Below are positions 1 through 8,521 of a DNA stretch of 56,289 nt, one piece after another. The translations under genes and the position numbers were made by a program. The stretch's first letter is position 1; every line of letters starts with the position of its first letter. The DNA lies in contig CAJMHI010000005.1 in the NCBI GenBank assembly GCA_905213155.1, positions 1 through 56,289 on the forward strand, read 5' to 3'. The stretch comes from an uncultured Acidaminococcus sp. Lineage in GTDB: Bacteria > Bacillota > Negativicutes > Acidaminococcales > Acidaminococcaceae. Under the pieces are notes generated by a model that did not search any database, had not been told where the DNA came from, and was given only the letters and a program-made list of their open reading frames with translations.

Positions 1-130
1 TTCAAATACCCCACTGCATTTACTCGTGCACTGGCATTTACTTTTTCAAGTTACGGGCATGCCTTATGCGTTAAATGAAAAAGCAAATGCAACTTATTCG
101 AAGTCTGGTGGCGTTTACTTTTCTAAGTTA

Positions 131-164
131 AAAAATTCCCGGAGGGACCACGCCCTTCGGGAAT
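131..164 (-). terminator. Rho-independent terminator of groESL
   Basis: Read on the minus strand, about 40 bases past the groEL stop, an ATTCCCG arm pairs with CGGGAAT and is followed directly by a run of Ts. The inner part (AAGGG/CCCT) can extend the stem. This fits the end of the groES-groEL transcript. Bases 1-130 beyond it hold no gene I can support, only three imperfect copies of a GCATTTACT-like word. Confidence 0.75.
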
Positions 165-201
165 CGTAGTACGGTTTTTAGTTTTCAGACGAGCTACAAT
201 C

Positions 202-1827
202 TTACATCATGCCGCCGGGCATACCTGCTGCAGGAGCAGCAGCCGCTTTTTCTTCCGGTTTTTCCGCTACAACAGCTTCCGTGGTCAGAATCATAGAAGC
301 AATAGAAGCAGCGTTTTGCAGTGCGGAACGTGTCACTTTGCAAGGATCCACAATACCGGCTTTCACCATATCCACATATTGTTCTGTAGCAGCGTTGAAG
401 CCAACACCTTTGTCCGCTTTCTTCACAGCTTCTACAATCACAGCCCCTTCCCGGCCTGCGTTATTGGCGATTTGCCGTACAGGTTCTTCAATGGCGCGGC
501 TAACAATGTCAATACCAGTCTTTTCGTCCCCTTCTGCATCGGCCTTCAAGGCTTCCAGCACAGGCTGTACTTGCAAGAGAGCGGTGCCGCCGCCAGCTAC
601 AATGCCTTCTTCTACAGCAGCTCTGGTAGCGTTCAGGGCATCTTCAATACGCAGTTTCTTGTCTTTCAGTTCGGTTTCAGTAGCAGCGCCTACTTTAATC
701 ACGGCTACGCCGCCGGACAATTTAGCCAGGCGTTCCTGAAGTTTTTCTTTATCGAACTGAGAAGTGGTTTCCGGAATCTGGGTGCGGATGGAAGCAATCC
801 GGTCAGCAATGGCTTGCTTGTCACCGCCGCCATCTACGATCGTGGTCAATTCTTTGGTCACCCGAACTTGTCCGGCAGTTCCCAAATCTTCCAGGGTAGC
901 GCTGTCCAGTTTCCGGCCAACTTCTTCACTGATCACCGTAGCACCGGTCAGCGTAGCAATATCCTGTAGCATAGCTTTCCGACGATCGCCAAAGCCAGGA
1001 GCCTTAACAGCAACTGCCTTAAAGGTACCACGCAGTCTGTTCACAACCAGGGTAGCCAGGGCTTCGCCTTCCACATCTTCTGCAATGATCAGCAGTTCTC
1101 TGCCTTGTTGCACAACCTTTTCCAGGACAGGCATAATGTCGTTAATCAGGGTGATCTTCCGGTCGGTAATGAATACGTACGGGTTGCTCATGACAGATTC
1201 CATCTTGTCAGGATCCGTCACCATGTACGGGGAGATATAGCCACGGTCAAACTGCATGCCTTTCACAGTTTCCAGAGAAGTTTCCATGGTCTTGGATTCT
1301 TCTACGGTGATAACGCCGTCGTTACCCACTTTCTCCATGGCATCGGCAATCAGGCCGCCGATCTGTTCATCGCTGGCAGAAATGGAAGCAACCTGAGCTT
1401 TTTCTTCTTTGGTGCTGACAGTTTTAGCGCTCTTTTGCAGGGCATCTACCAGTGCATCAGAAGCTTTCTTGATCCCTTTTTTCAGTACCATGGGGTTGGC
1501 ACCAGCCACTACGTTTCTCATGCCTTCGTTTACAATGGCCTGAGCCAATACAGTAGCAGTCGTAGTCCCATCACCAGCCACATCGTTGGTCTTGGTGGCT
1601 ACTTCACGTACAAGGGCAGCCCCCATATTTTCTACAGGATCTTCCAGCTCAATATCTTTAGCAATGGTCACACCGTCATTGGTAATGGTAGGAGAACCAA
1701 ATTTCTTTTCCAGAACTACGTTACGGCCTTTGGGCCCCAGGGTAACTTTTACAGCATCGGCCAGGGCATTGACACCGCGTTCCAGACCGCGACGAGCATC
1801 TTCATCAAATTTAACAAATTTAGCCAT
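202..1827 (-). CDS. groEL: 60 kDa chaperonin GroEL
   Basis: ATP-driven cytosolic folding chamber subunit that works with the GroES lid. The 541 residues match the usual GroEL length. The N-terminus has the LGPKGRNVVLEKKFGSP segment and the ATP-site GDGTTTATVLA motif near residue 85. The C-terminus ends in the typical Gly-Met tail (AAGMPGGMM). The ATG lies just after a GGAGCGATTAAG ribosome-binding region. It follows groES by 69 bases with no terminator between, so the two form one transcript, very likely repressed by HrcA at the CIRCE upstream of groES. Confidence 0.98.
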   Translation of the reverse strand: MAKFVKFDEDARRGLERGVNALADAVKVTLGPKGRNVVLEKKFGSPTITNDGVTIAKDIELEDPVENMGAALVREVATKTNDVAGDGTTTATVLAQAIVNEGMRNVVAGANPMVLKKGIKKASDALVDALQKSAKTVSTKEEKAQVASISASDEQIGGLIADAMEKVGNDGVITVEESKTMETSLETVKGMQFDRGYISPYMVTDPDKMESVMSNPYVFITDRKITLINDIMPVLEKVVQQGRELLIIAEDVEGEALATLVVNRLRGTFKAVAVKAPGFGDRRKAMLQDIATLTGATVISEEVGRKLDSATLEDLGTAGQVRVTKELTTIVDGGGDKQAIADRIASIRTQIPETTSQFDKEKLQERLAKLSGGVAVIKVGAATETELKDKKLRIEDALNATRAAVEEGIVAGGGTALLQVQPVLEALKADAEGDEKTGIDIVSRAIEEPVRQIANNAGREGAVIVEAVKKADKGVGFNAATEQYVDMVKAGIVDPCKVTRSALQNAASIASMILTTEAVVAEKPEEKAAAAPAAGMPGGMM

Positions 1828-1896
1828 CTTAATCGCTCCTTAATTCCAAATTATATAAGGCTGTGTATTCTCTACCAGGTAGGGAATACGATTTTT

Positions 1897-2187
1897 TCAT
1901 TTTTCCACAACGGCCAGGATGTCGCTGTCTCTCAGGATGATATAATCTTTCCCGTCAAGGGTGAGATCGCTGCCAGAGTACTTGGCAAAAACCACTTCAT
2001 CTCCTACTTTCACAGAAGAGGGAACGCGCGTACCGTTGTCCAGCAGACGGCCCGTACCTACCGCAATCACTTTACCAGTCTGGGGTTTATCCTTATGCGC
2101 CGTATCCGGCAGGTAAATCCCGCTATCCGTTTTTTCTTCTTGTACAATCGGTTCCACTACAACATGATCATCTAAAGGTTTTAGCAT
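1897..2187 (-). CDS. groES: 10 kDa co-chaperonin GroES
   Basis: Heptameric lid of the GroEL chamber. The 96-residue length is typical. It starts MLKPLDDHVVVEP and contains the mobile-loop region (about residues 17-32) and the GDEVVFAKYSG segment near residue 63, as in Firmicute GroES. A GGAAAGGGGATTC stretch lies upstream of the ATG. First gene of the groES-groEL operon, behind its own promoter and CIRCE. Confidence 0.98.
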   Translation of the reverse strand: MLKPLDDHVVVEPIVQEEKTDSGIYLPDTAHKDKPQTGKVIAVGTGRLLDNGTRVPSSVKVGDEVVFAKYSGSDLTLDGKDYIILRDSDILAVVEK

Positions 2188-2246
2188 CTTAATGAATCCC
2201 CTTTCCTTTTATCACCAAGCAGGTTGGTCTTTGCTTTTTTGATTTA

Positions 2247-2273
2247 TTAGCACTCATTCAATCGGAGTGCTAA
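2247..2273 (-). promoter_or_regulatory. CIRCE operator (HrcA binding site)
   Basis: A perfect inverted repeat, TTAGCACTC, 9 bases, GAGTGCTAA, which is the consensus CIRCE. It lies 60-86 bases upstream of the groES ATG and just downstream of the predicted -10 box. HrcA is the known repressor at such sites; no hrcA gene is in this window. Confidence 0.97.
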
Positions 2274-2284
2274 CTACAGTACTA

Positions 2285-2312
2285 ATAATACCATGTTTTC
2301 AAAAAAAAGCAA
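2285..2312 (-). promoter_or_regulatory. Predicted sigma-A promoter of groESL
   Basis: On the minus strand, TTGCTT (2307-2312) and TATTAT (2285-2290) are 16 bases apart. The start site would fall just before the CIRCE. The -35 lies in the 3' arm and T-run of the rsmA terminator, so terminator and promoter overlap. An alternative -35, TTGAAA at 2298-2303, has poorer spacing. Confidence 0.55.
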
Positions 2313-2344
2313 GCCCTTTGAAAAAATTTCTCAAAGAGCTTGCT
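2301..2344 (-). terminator. Terminator of the metG-rsmA operon, overlapping the rsmA stop
   Basis: On the minus strand a GCAAGCTCTTTGA arm (2332-2344) pairs with TCAAAGGGCTTGC (2309-2321), with one mismatch, followed by eight Ts (2301-2308). The 5' arm contains the last codons and part of the stop of rsmA, so the hairpin forms from coding sequence. Confidence 0.85.
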
Positions 2345-3200
2345 CGTTCTTGTTTTGTAATGCACCAAAACATTGTGCCAAGGTACCAAATTCTTTAATA
2401 GTAAGGGTTTCGCCTCGCCGGGTTCCATCAATCCCTGCGTTCTCCAAAAGAACTGCAACGGAATCAGCAGATAGTCCCAATCCTTTCAGGCAGGTTTTAA
2501 GCATCTTTCGGCGCTGGGAAAAGGCCGCACGGACCACCTGAAAAAATAGCCGCGGCGCCACATCTACCACAGGATGTTCCCGTTTTTCACAGACGACTAC
2601 CATGGAATCCACTTTTGGCGCAGGCATAAAATCTGTCCGCGGGACCGGGATGGCCAGTTCTGGTTTGGAATAATATTGCAGTGCCAGGGACAGCGGCCCA
2701 TAGTCCTTGCCCCCTGGCTGCGCCGTCATTCTCTCTGCCACTTCCTTTTGCACCATAACTACCAGACGCTTTAAAGGAAGCTCCTGTTCCAGCAGGGCAA
2801 AAATAATAGGTGTCGTAATATAATACGGCAGATTGGCTGCCACCGTAAAGGGTCTATGCTCCGTCACTTTAGCTAGATTGAGTTTAAGGACATCCCCTGG
2901 AACGATTTCCACGTTGTCATAACCTTGCAGCGTTTGGGCAAGAACGGGCAACAGTGAGCGGTCAATCTCCACGCTTTTTACATCTGCGCCGGTTTCCGCC
3001 AGTGCCTGGGTCAGCGTCCCGATCCCCGGCCCGATTTCCACCACTAAATCTCCCGGACCAATTTGAGATTTTTCCGCAATACCACGCACCACCTGTTCGT
3101 TGATAAGAAAGTTCTGCCCGAACTTTTTTTTCGCTTTAAGATGAAAGGCTTGCAAAATATAGCGGGTGACCTCTCGTGAAGCGATGACTGGATGCAGCAT
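2331..3200 (-). CDS. rsmA: 16S rRNA dimethyladenosine transferase RsmA (KsgA)
   Basis: Dimethylates the two adjacent adenosines in the loop of helix 45 of 16S rRNA, late in 30S assembly, using SAM. At 289 residues it has normal length. Visible motifs are KKFGQNFL near residue 24, the SAM-binding VVEIGPGIGTLT near residue 53 and the catalytic NLPYYITTPI near residue 125. A strong AGGAGGAATAAGAT ribosome-binding site sets the start. The gene lies 3 bases downstream of rnmV, the same pairing as in Bacillus. Its last codons form the 5' arm of the operon terminator. Confidence 0.97.
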   Translation of the reverse strand: MLHPVIASREVTRYILQAFHLKAKKKFGQNFLINEQVVRGIAEKSQIGPGDLVVEIGPGIGTLTQALAETGADVKSVEIDRSLLPVLAQTLQGYDNVEIVPGDVLKLNLAKVTEHRPFTVAANLPYYITTPIIFALLEQELPLKRLVVMVQKEVAERMTAQPGGKDYGPLSLALQYYSKPELAIPVPRTDFMPAPKVDSMVVVCEKREHPVVDVAPRLFFQVVRAAFSQRRKMLKTCLKGLGLSADSVAVLLENAGIDGTRRGETLTIKEFGTLAQCFGALQNKNEQAL

Positions 3201-3203
3201 ATC

Positions 3204-3746
3204 TTATTCCTCCTGCTCTGCCAAACGGACAGCTTCCTGGAATTCTTCCCGTGATACTCCGTAATTATTCAGCCGGTAAAGCATCTGCTTGGCATTGCCA
3301 TAACCGATACCTAAGATCGCGCCTACCTTGTCCCGTTTTATTGCAGCCAGCGGTGAACCGGAAAGCCCGGACAAAAATAAGTCCCGAGAGGAAAATTCCT
3401 TTCGGGGCTCCATTTCCTGAAAACGAACTTTGGACAGGGCTTTGCGAATGGCCTCGGGGCCAGCCTCTTCGATGCCCACATCATCGTGGGCCAAAGCCTC
3501 TGCCTTGGGCACAAAAGCCTGCCCGGCCTTGGGAAAGCGATCCGTCAAAAATCTACGGATCCGCTCTCCTGGACTGTCGGGATCTGTTAAAATAATGATC
3601 CCTCGTTTCCGGTACGCTGCTGCAATCAGTTCCAGGGTATGGGGAGCAAGGGTATAGCCGCCGGTTTCAATCGTATCGGCTTCCACCGCCCGTTTGACCG
3701 CCACGGTGTCCATTTTACCTTCTACCACCAGTACTTCTTTCAGCAC
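3204..3746 (-). CDS. rnmV: Ribonuclease M5 (5S rRNA maturase)
   Basis: Toprim-fold nuclease that cuts 5S rRNA precursor in low-GC Gram-positive relatives. The 180-residue length is normal. The Toprim Glu is in LVVEGKMDT (about residues 6-14) and the acidic DPDSPGERIR motif is near residue 55. The C-terminal half carries the family-specific region ending in GNAKQMLYRLNNYG. Sits between the G5/3D protein and rsmA in the conserved order known from Bacillus subtilis. Confidence 0.95.
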   Translation of the reverse strand: MLKEVLVVEGKMDTVAVKRAVEADTIETGGYTLAPHTLELIAAAYRKRGIIILTDPDSPGERIRRFLTDRFPKAGQAFVPKAEALAHDDVGIEEAGPEAIRKALSKVRFQEMEPRKEFSSRDLFLSGLSGSPLAAIKRDKVGAILGIGYGNAKQMLYRLNNYGVSREEFQEAVRLAEQEE

Positions 3747-3758
3747 TTGATTCTCCTG

Positions 3759-4748
3759 TTATTCCAAGATATACATGGTTACATTTCGTCGGCCCCAGTT
3801 GATGGCGTCGCCGTAGTTGTCCATGTACAGATCAATCCGGTTGCCATTGATGGCACCGCCGCAGTCTCCGGCGACTGCAAACCCGTAGCCGGGAATATAC
3901 ATTCTGGTTCCATAAGGAATCACACTGGGATCCACGGCTACAATTCCATGATAGGGCACCACACCTGTAGATGTCAGGCCTGTACCGCTGCCTTCTGCCA
4001 GCGTATAGGCGGAAGCTTCCACCTGACGAGCGGAACGGTAGCGAACAAAACCACGACTGGTTTCAATAGTGTTGACCAGGTTCTTTCCGGTGCCTACGTC
4101 CACGACTTCCGGGACGGGGGCTGTCATAACTTCCGAATTGATTTCCTGTTTGACTTCCATCTTACCTACTTTAACGGTCCGGTATGTTACTTTTGCCGTT
4201 CCGTTTTTGCCTGCGCTCACCACGTTTTGCCGCCCTCTGGGCAGATTATCGTTGTTGCGCAGCTCCCGGCCAAAGGGAATTTCTTTGGTTTCCGTGAGCA
4301 CCTTGTTCGTGGGGCTGATAATATGGATGGTCATCCCCGGCTTCATTTCCGTATCCAATCCAGGATACACCTGGTAGCCGTCATAATCCACGCCCACTGC
4401 ATTTAATACGTCGCGAACTGTCTTACGCCCTATGGTATATTCCGTTGTCCTGCCATCTTTCCAGACTTTTACCGGCACGGCGCGGATTACCTCAATCGTC
4501 GAGCCATCCGTTAATTTATTACCGCTTTTTAAACCATAACCATCTGCTTTTTCCAGAACAATACCGGCTTCTTCCAAAGCACCAGCCACCGTCAAGGCAC
4601 GGGTGCTGAGCGTCTGGGTTTTGCCATCTACCTGGATGGTGATCTTTTTCGGCTGGGCTGCAAACCCCAGGAAATTCATGCTTGCCATCACAAGCAGTAC
4701 GCAAACTACCCATTTATAGGGCCGTTTATAAGGTGTTGTTTTTCTCAA
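3759..4748 (-). CDS. YabE-like G5 and 3D domain cell-wall protein
   Basis: Probable exported peptidoglycan-active protein. It has an N-terminal signal/anchor segment (about residues 13-31), two DUF348 repeats (about 36-135), a G5 domain (about 145-220) and a C-terminal 3D domain (about 240-329) with the three-Asp signature around GDCGGAINGNRIDLYM. The 3D fold resembles the MltA/RpfB barrel, so lytic transglycosylase-like activity is plausible but unproven. The start is TTG: a strong AAGGAGG lies 7 bases before it and no better start is near. It corresponds in position and domains to B. subtilis YabE and has its own promoter. Confidence 0.9.
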   Translation of the reverse strand: MRKTTPYKRPYKWVVCVLLVMASMNFLGFAAQPKKITIQVDGKTQTLSTRALTVAGALEEAGIVLEKADGYGLKSGNKLTDGSTIEVIRAVPVKVWKDGRTTEYTIGRKTVRDVLNAVGVDYDGYQVYPGLDTEMKPGMTIHIISPTNKVLTETKEIPFGRELRNNDNLPRGRQNVVSAGKNGTAKVTYRTVKVGKMEVKQEINSEVMTAPVPEVVDVGTGKNLVNTIETSRGFVRYRSARQVEASAYTLAEGSGTGLTSTGVVPYHGIVAVDPSVIPYGTRMYIPGYGFAVAGDCGGAINGNRIDLYMDNYGDAINWGRRNVTMYILE

Positions 4749-4771
4749 AATTTCGCCTCCTTACGGCGTTC

Positions 4772-4800
4772 ATCCTACCATGGGAGGTGAATATTGTCAA
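4772..4800 (-). promoter_or_regulatory. Predicted promoter before the G5/3D gene
   Basis: On the minus strand, a consensus TTGACA (4795-4800) and TAGGAT (4772-4777) are 17 bases apart. The leader before the AAGGAGG site would be only about 10-15 bases. It gives the G5/3D-rnmV-rsmA part a start of its own inside the metG operon. Confidence 0.7.
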
Positions 4801-4869
4801 AGCATATTTAATACCTGCTACTAATACTATACATTATTTCGTTTTATAAATGTGATGAATTAGAAACTT

Positions 4870-5667
4870 TTACAGTGTTTTTTGCTGTTTAGGAATCTTC
4901 CAAAATAGCTGATGCATGTTATTTGTTGCAATTTTTATGATATCTTGGCTGGTCATGTCCCGGAGTTCGGCCGCTTTTTCTGCTACAAGGTGTGTATAAA
5001 GCGGTGTGTTCCGTTTACCCCGGAAAGGAACCGGCGCCATGTACGGGGAATCCGTTTCAAAAAGGATCCGGTCCAGGGGCACCTGCCGCAAAATTTCCCT
5101 GACACCTCGGTCATTTTTAAACGTACTGGTTCCTCCAAAGCCCAGGTACCACCCCCGTGCCAATGCTTCTTCCGCCATGCTCCAGTCGCCTGAAAAGCAG
5201 TGCAGGACGCCTTTAACTCCTTCTCCATGCTCGCGAATAATCGCCATAATATCGGCATGGGCCTCCCGGTCGTGGATGATAAGCGGCAGTTTGGCTTCCC
5301 TGGCTAAATCGAATTGCCGGATTAAAAATTCCTGTTGCAGGTCATGTGGCGACTCCTCATCATTATAGTAATCCAGTCCCACTTCTCCAATAGCAACGAC
5401 TTTAGGATCCTTGCACCAAACAGCAATCTGTTTTAGATCTGTAAGGCTGGCATGCCCGATATCTTCCGGATGGATCCCTACGGCAGCCCATACAAAAGGA
5501 TAGGTATGGGATAGTGCCATCGCTTTTTGGGAACTAACAAGATCACAGCCGGGATCAATGATCCCGGCCATGGTTTTGCCAATTTCCGTAAGTAATTCGT
5601 CCCTGTCTGCATCAAACGCCGCATCATCCAGGTGTGCATGGGTATCCCACAAAAATTGTTGGCACAT
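4870..5667 (-). CDS. TatD-family metal-dependent hydrolase
   Basis: Member of the TatD/YabD (YcfH) family of TIM-barrel hydrolases; characterised relatives are Mg-dependent DNases or act on D-aminoacylated tRNA. Seen here are DTHAHLDD near residue 9, GEVGLDYY near residue 93, the PLIIHDREAH region and ETDSPYMAPVP near residue 206. I chose the ATG at 5667, giving 265 residues, the normal length. An in-frame upstream extension would lie inside metG. The start is one base after the metG stop and uses an AGAGGAAACAG ribosome-binding site within metG, so translation is coupled. Confidence 0.93.
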   Translation of the reverse strand: MCQQFLWDTHAHLDDAAFDADRDELLTEIGKTMAGIIDPGCDLVSSQKAMALSHTYPFVWAAVGIHPEDIGHASLTDLKQIAVWCKDPKVVAIGEVGLDYYNDEESPHDLQQEFLIRQFDLAREAKLPLIIHDREAHADIMAIIREHGEGVKGVLHCFSGDWSMAEEALARGWYLGFGGTSTFKNDRGVREILRQVPLDRILFETDSPYMAPVPFRGKRNTPLYTHLVAEKAAELRDMTSQDIIKIATNNMHQLFWKIPKQQKTL

Positions 5668-5668
5668 A

Positions 5669-7219
5669 TTATTTTTCTGTTTCCTCTTCCTGAATGCGGG
5701 GGAAAATCGGCTGTCCCTTCTGCACCTTTGTTCCATCCGGCAAGTTGCCCCATACCGCTTCTGCAAGGTCAAACTGTTCCGGCACGGCAAGTCCCAGCTG
5801 TGTATAAATTTTGGGTGCCGTAAAGGGCATCATGGAAGAAATCAGGATAGCAATTGTCCGTACCGCATCAGCCAGGTTGTACATCACCGCTTCCAGGCGC
5901 TGGGCTTCTTCTGGTTTCTTTGCCAGAATCCAGGGTGTAGTTTCATCAATGTACTTATTTGCCGCTCCGATAAAGTTCCAAATGGCCCGGATGCTGCCAT
6001 TTAAGTCATAGGCATCCATGGCCTTTTCATAGTCCGTCACCGTAGTTTCCGTAAGTGCCCGGAACGTTGCATCCGTGGCGTTATCTACTACAGTTTTGTG
6101 CACAATGCCTTTATGGTATTTTTCAATCATGGATACTGTCCGGTACTGCAGATTGCCCAGGTCGTTAGCCAGGTCTGCGTTGATTCGTTTAATCAGGGCT
6201 TTCCTGGAATAGTTCCCATCGCTGCCCAGGTTAATTTCCCGCAAAAGGAAATACCGCACAGCATCAGGTCCGAATTCTTTAATGGGTTGTACCGGGTCTA
6301 CCACATTACCCTTGGATTTGCTCATCTTTTCCCCGTCCACGACCAGCCAGCCGTGCCCGTAGACCATTTTAGGCAGAGGAAATCCCATGGCCATCAGCAT
6401 GCAAGGCCAGATAATAGTATGGAAGCGGACAATTTCCTTCCCCACCAAGTGCAGGTTCGCCGGCCAAAACTTGTTGAATTTGTCCATATCCTGACCAAAT
6501 CCAATACCGGTGAAATAGCACAGCAGTGCATCAAACCACACATACACCACATGCTTGGGATCCCAAGGCACCGGAATACCCCAGTCAAAACTGGTACGGC
6601 TGATGCACAGATCATCCAGTCCCTGCTTGATGAAATTAATCATCTCATTGCGGCGGCTGGCGGGCTGAATAAAATCTGGGTTTTCTTCAATATATGCCAG
6701 CAAGCGATCCGCATATTTGGACGTGCGGAAGAAATAACTGGATTCTTTCATGTTTTCCACAGGGCGGCCGCAATCAGGGCATACCCCGCCTGCTTCGTCC
6801 ACCTGGTGCTGGGTCCAGAAAGATTCGCAAGGCACGCAGTACAGCCCTTCATAATCTTTTTTATAGATGTCCCCCTGGTCATAGACTTTTTGCAGCAGAG
6901 TCTGCACGGTCTTTTGATGTTCCGGACTGGTGGAACGTACAAAGCTGGTGTAGCTTACGCCCAACAGTTTCCACAGTTCCTTGAAATCCGTGACAATCTT
7001 ATTCGTATAATCAATGGGCTGTACCCCATTTTCTTCTGCTTTCCGTTGGATCTTCTGCCCGTGTTCGTCACTGCCGGTGATAAACTGTACATCATACCCA
7101 CGTGCCCGTTTGTACCGGGCAATGGTATCTGCAATGGTGGTGCAGTACGCATGCCCGATATGCAAATCCGCACTGGGATAATAAATTGGTGTCGTAATAT
7201 AAAAAGCAGGTTTTTCCAT
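5669..7219 (-). CDS. metG: Methionyl-tRNA synthetase, short form
   Basis: Charges tRNA-Met with methionine. The HIGH motif is LHIGHA (about residue 16). The zinc knuckle has two CxxC pairs (CVPC and CPDC, about residues 120-145). The KMSKS loop is GEKMSKSKGN near residue 300, and the anticodon-binding helical domain follows. The protein ends at about 516 residues, right after that domain. The C-terminal EMAP-II-like tRNA-binding domain found in the roughly 650-residue Bacillus enzyme is absent. The ATG at 7219 is preferred to one 18 bases upstream because AAGGGG lies 9 bases before it. First gene of the metG-rsmA operon. Confidence 0.96.
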   Translation of the reverse strand: MEKPAFYITTPIYYPSADLHIGHAYCTTIADTIARYKRARGYDVQFITGSDEHGQKIQRKAEENGVQPIDYTNKIVTDFKELWKLLGVSYTSFVRSTSPEHQKTVQTLLQKVYDQGDIYKKDYEGLYCVPCESFWTQHQVDEAGGVCPDCGRPVENMKESSYFFRTSKYADRLLAYIEENPDFIQPASRRNEMINFIKQGLDDLCISRTSFDWGIPVPWDPKHVVYVWFDALLCYFTGIGFGQDMDKFNKFWPANLHLVGKEIVRFHTIIWPCMLMAMGFPLPKMVYGHGWLVVDGEKMSKSKGNVVDPVQPIKEFGPDAVRYFLLREINLGSDGNYSRKALIKRINADLANDLGNLQYRTVSMIEKYHKGIVHKTVVDNATDATFRALTETTVTDYEKAMDAYDLNGSIRAIWNFIGAANKYIDETTPWILAKKPEEAQRLEAVMYNLADAVRTIAILISSMMPFTAPKIYTQLGLAVPEQFDLAEAVWGNLPDGTKVQKGQPIFPRIQEEETEK

Positions 7220-7271
7220 ACTCCAAGTCCCCTTCATAGCAAATTCTCTTTAAAATTTCTGGTATTTTCTT

Positions 7272-7280
7272 ATCATATCA
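7272..7280 (-). promoter_or_regulatory. Predicted extended -10 promoter of metG
   Basis: On the minus strand TGATATGAT is an extended -10 (TG, one base, TATGAT) about 55 bases before the metG ATG. The -35 region is poor. No T-box is visible upstream, unlike at ileS. Confidence 0.45.
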
Positions 7281-7342
7281 CAAATGTCCCATAAAAGAAA
7301 TGGCCCTAAAAGGCCCTGAGGCGGTCATTTTATAGTGAGATG

Positions 7343-7351
7343 TGCTACAAT
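7343..7351 (+). promoter_or_regulatory. Predicted extended -10 promoter of the aldolase-like gene
   Basis: The plus strand has TGCTACAAT, an extended -10 hexamer, 35 bases before the ATG at 7386. No good -35 is seen. It is divergent from the metG promoter about 70 bases away. Confidence 0.55.
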
Positions 7352-7385
7352 GTAGAAAAGTTGCACAGGAAAGGGGCTTATAAGT

Positions 7386-8420
7386 ATGATCCGCATGAAT
7401 AACGATTACAATCACGCTGCCCATCCAGCGGTTCTGAAGGCGCTTTGGGAGAATCAGGATGCAGCCTATCCCGGTTATGGAGAAGATAGCTGGTGTAAGA
7501 AAGCAGCAGAAGCCATCTCGTGCCACTTGGGCGGCATAAAGGCAAAGATATACTTCTTTGTCGGGGGCACACCGGCTAACCAAAACTTGATTGATGCGGC
7601 GCTGCGCCCTTGGCAGAGCGTACTGAGTGCAGAAAATGGGCACATTAATGCCCATGAAGGCGGTTCTATTGAACATATAGGGCACAAGGTTATTGCTTTG
7701 CCGGGCAAAGAAGGAAAACTAACGGCGGCCGCTATCCGAAGTGCCATGGAAAACTATGAAAAAAGCGGGAAAGCCGAATGGCTGACCCAGCCCAAATTGG
7801 TGTATATTTCCTCTCCATCCGAATATGGGACAATTTACTCTCTAAAAGAATTGACAGCCATCCACGAAGTATGTGCGCAATACGGCCTGTATCTTTTTCT
7901 GGATGGAGCGCGAATGGCTTATTATCTGACGGCTTCTGGCTGTGATGTAACGCTTGCCGATATCGCTCGCCTCACAGATGCCTTTTATATCGGCGGAACC
8001 AAATGCGGGGCGCTTATGGGAGAAGCCATGGTACTGGTGAATCCTGCCCTTTGGGACTACTTCCGCACTTCCATGAAGCAAAACGGTTCCATCCTGGCCA
8101 AGGGCTGGCTGCTGGGGCTGCAGTTTTATACCTTATTTAAAGACAACTTGTATTTTACCCTGGCCCAAAAAGCCAACGCCCAGGCTCAGCGCATTCAAAA
8201 AGCCTTTCTGGATAAGGGCATTCCCCTTTTGGTCAACAGTCCTACCAACCAGCAGTTTGTGATTGTAACCACTGCCCAGGCAGCACAGCTGCAAAAAGAG
8301 GTTATCTGCGAACCCGAGGGCCCTGTGGATGATGGACACCTGTGCCTGCGCCTTTGCACCAGCTGGAGTACTACCGATGAAGAAGTCGAAGCCGTGCTGG
8401 AGGCTATCCGGGCGTTGTAA
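7386..8420 (+). CDS. Threonine aldolase family PLP-dependent enzyme
   Basis: Fold-type I PLP enzyme of the low-specificity L-threonine aldolase/beta-eliminating lyase family. Members cleave L-threonine or L-allo-threonine to glycine and acetaldehyde. The 344-residue length fits. Seen here are the N-terminal MNNDYNHAAHPAVL (substrate-loop region), the cofactor-binding GGTPANQ near residue 60, LFLDGARMAY near residue 172 with the PLP-contacting Asp, and the Schiff-base Lys in IGGTKCGA near residue 203. An AAAGGGG site precedes the start. It is the only plus-strand gene here, a monocistron between a divergent promoter and a bidirectional terminator. Substrate preference cannot be read from sequence. 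Confidence 0.88.
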   Translation: MIRMNNDYNHAAHPAVLKALWENQDAAYPGYGEDSWCKKAAEAISCHLGGIKAKIYFFVGGTPANQNLIDAALRPWQSVLSAENGHINAHEGGSIEHIGHKVIALPGKEGKLTAAAIRSAMENYEKSGKAEWLTQPKLVYISSPSEYGTIYSLKELTAIHEVCAQYGLYLFLDGARMAYYLTASGCDVTLADIARLTDAFYIGGTKCGALMGEAMVLVNPALWDYFRTSMKQNGSILAKGWLLGLQFYTLFKDNLYFTLAQKANAQAQRIQKAFLDKGIPLLVNSPTNQQFVIVTTAQAAQLQKEVICEPEGPVDDGHLCLRLCTSWSTTDEEVEAVLEAIRAL

Positions 8421-8478
8421 ATTATATAAATAATGCAGATTACGGGCAATAGGAATCTCGTTATTGCCACTCTATAGA

Positions 8479-8511
8479 AAAGCTGTCACGGCAACTACCC
8501 ATGACAGCTTT
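8479..8511. terminator. Bidirectional terminator between convergent PLP-enzyme genes
   Basis: AAAGCTGTCA (8479-8488) and TGACAGCTTT (8502-8511) form a perfect 10-base-pair stem, with T-rich tails in both directions. It serves the plus-strand aldolase-like gene and the end of the minus-strand rnj operon. A weaker GGCAATA/TATTGCC hairpin lies just before it. Confidence 0.8.
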
Positions 8512-8521
8512 ATACTTTTTC

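Noticed and set aside
31..133. Imperfect direct repeats downstream of groEL (GCATTTACT-like words, one with a following CAAGTTA/TAAGTTA)
   Set aside because: Only two or three imperfect copies, no regular spacing and no gene context beyond the window edge. Not a CRISPR or a clear element.
1105..2175. Long plus-strand open frame opposite groEL/groES (356 codons)
   Set aside because: It runs antisense to two highly conserved genes, has no ribosome-binding site or family motif, and reads as an unstructured mirror of the groEL codons.
6098..7294. Plus-strand open frame of 398 codons opposite metG
   Set aside because: Antisense to a conserved synthetase, with no motif and no promoter of its own.
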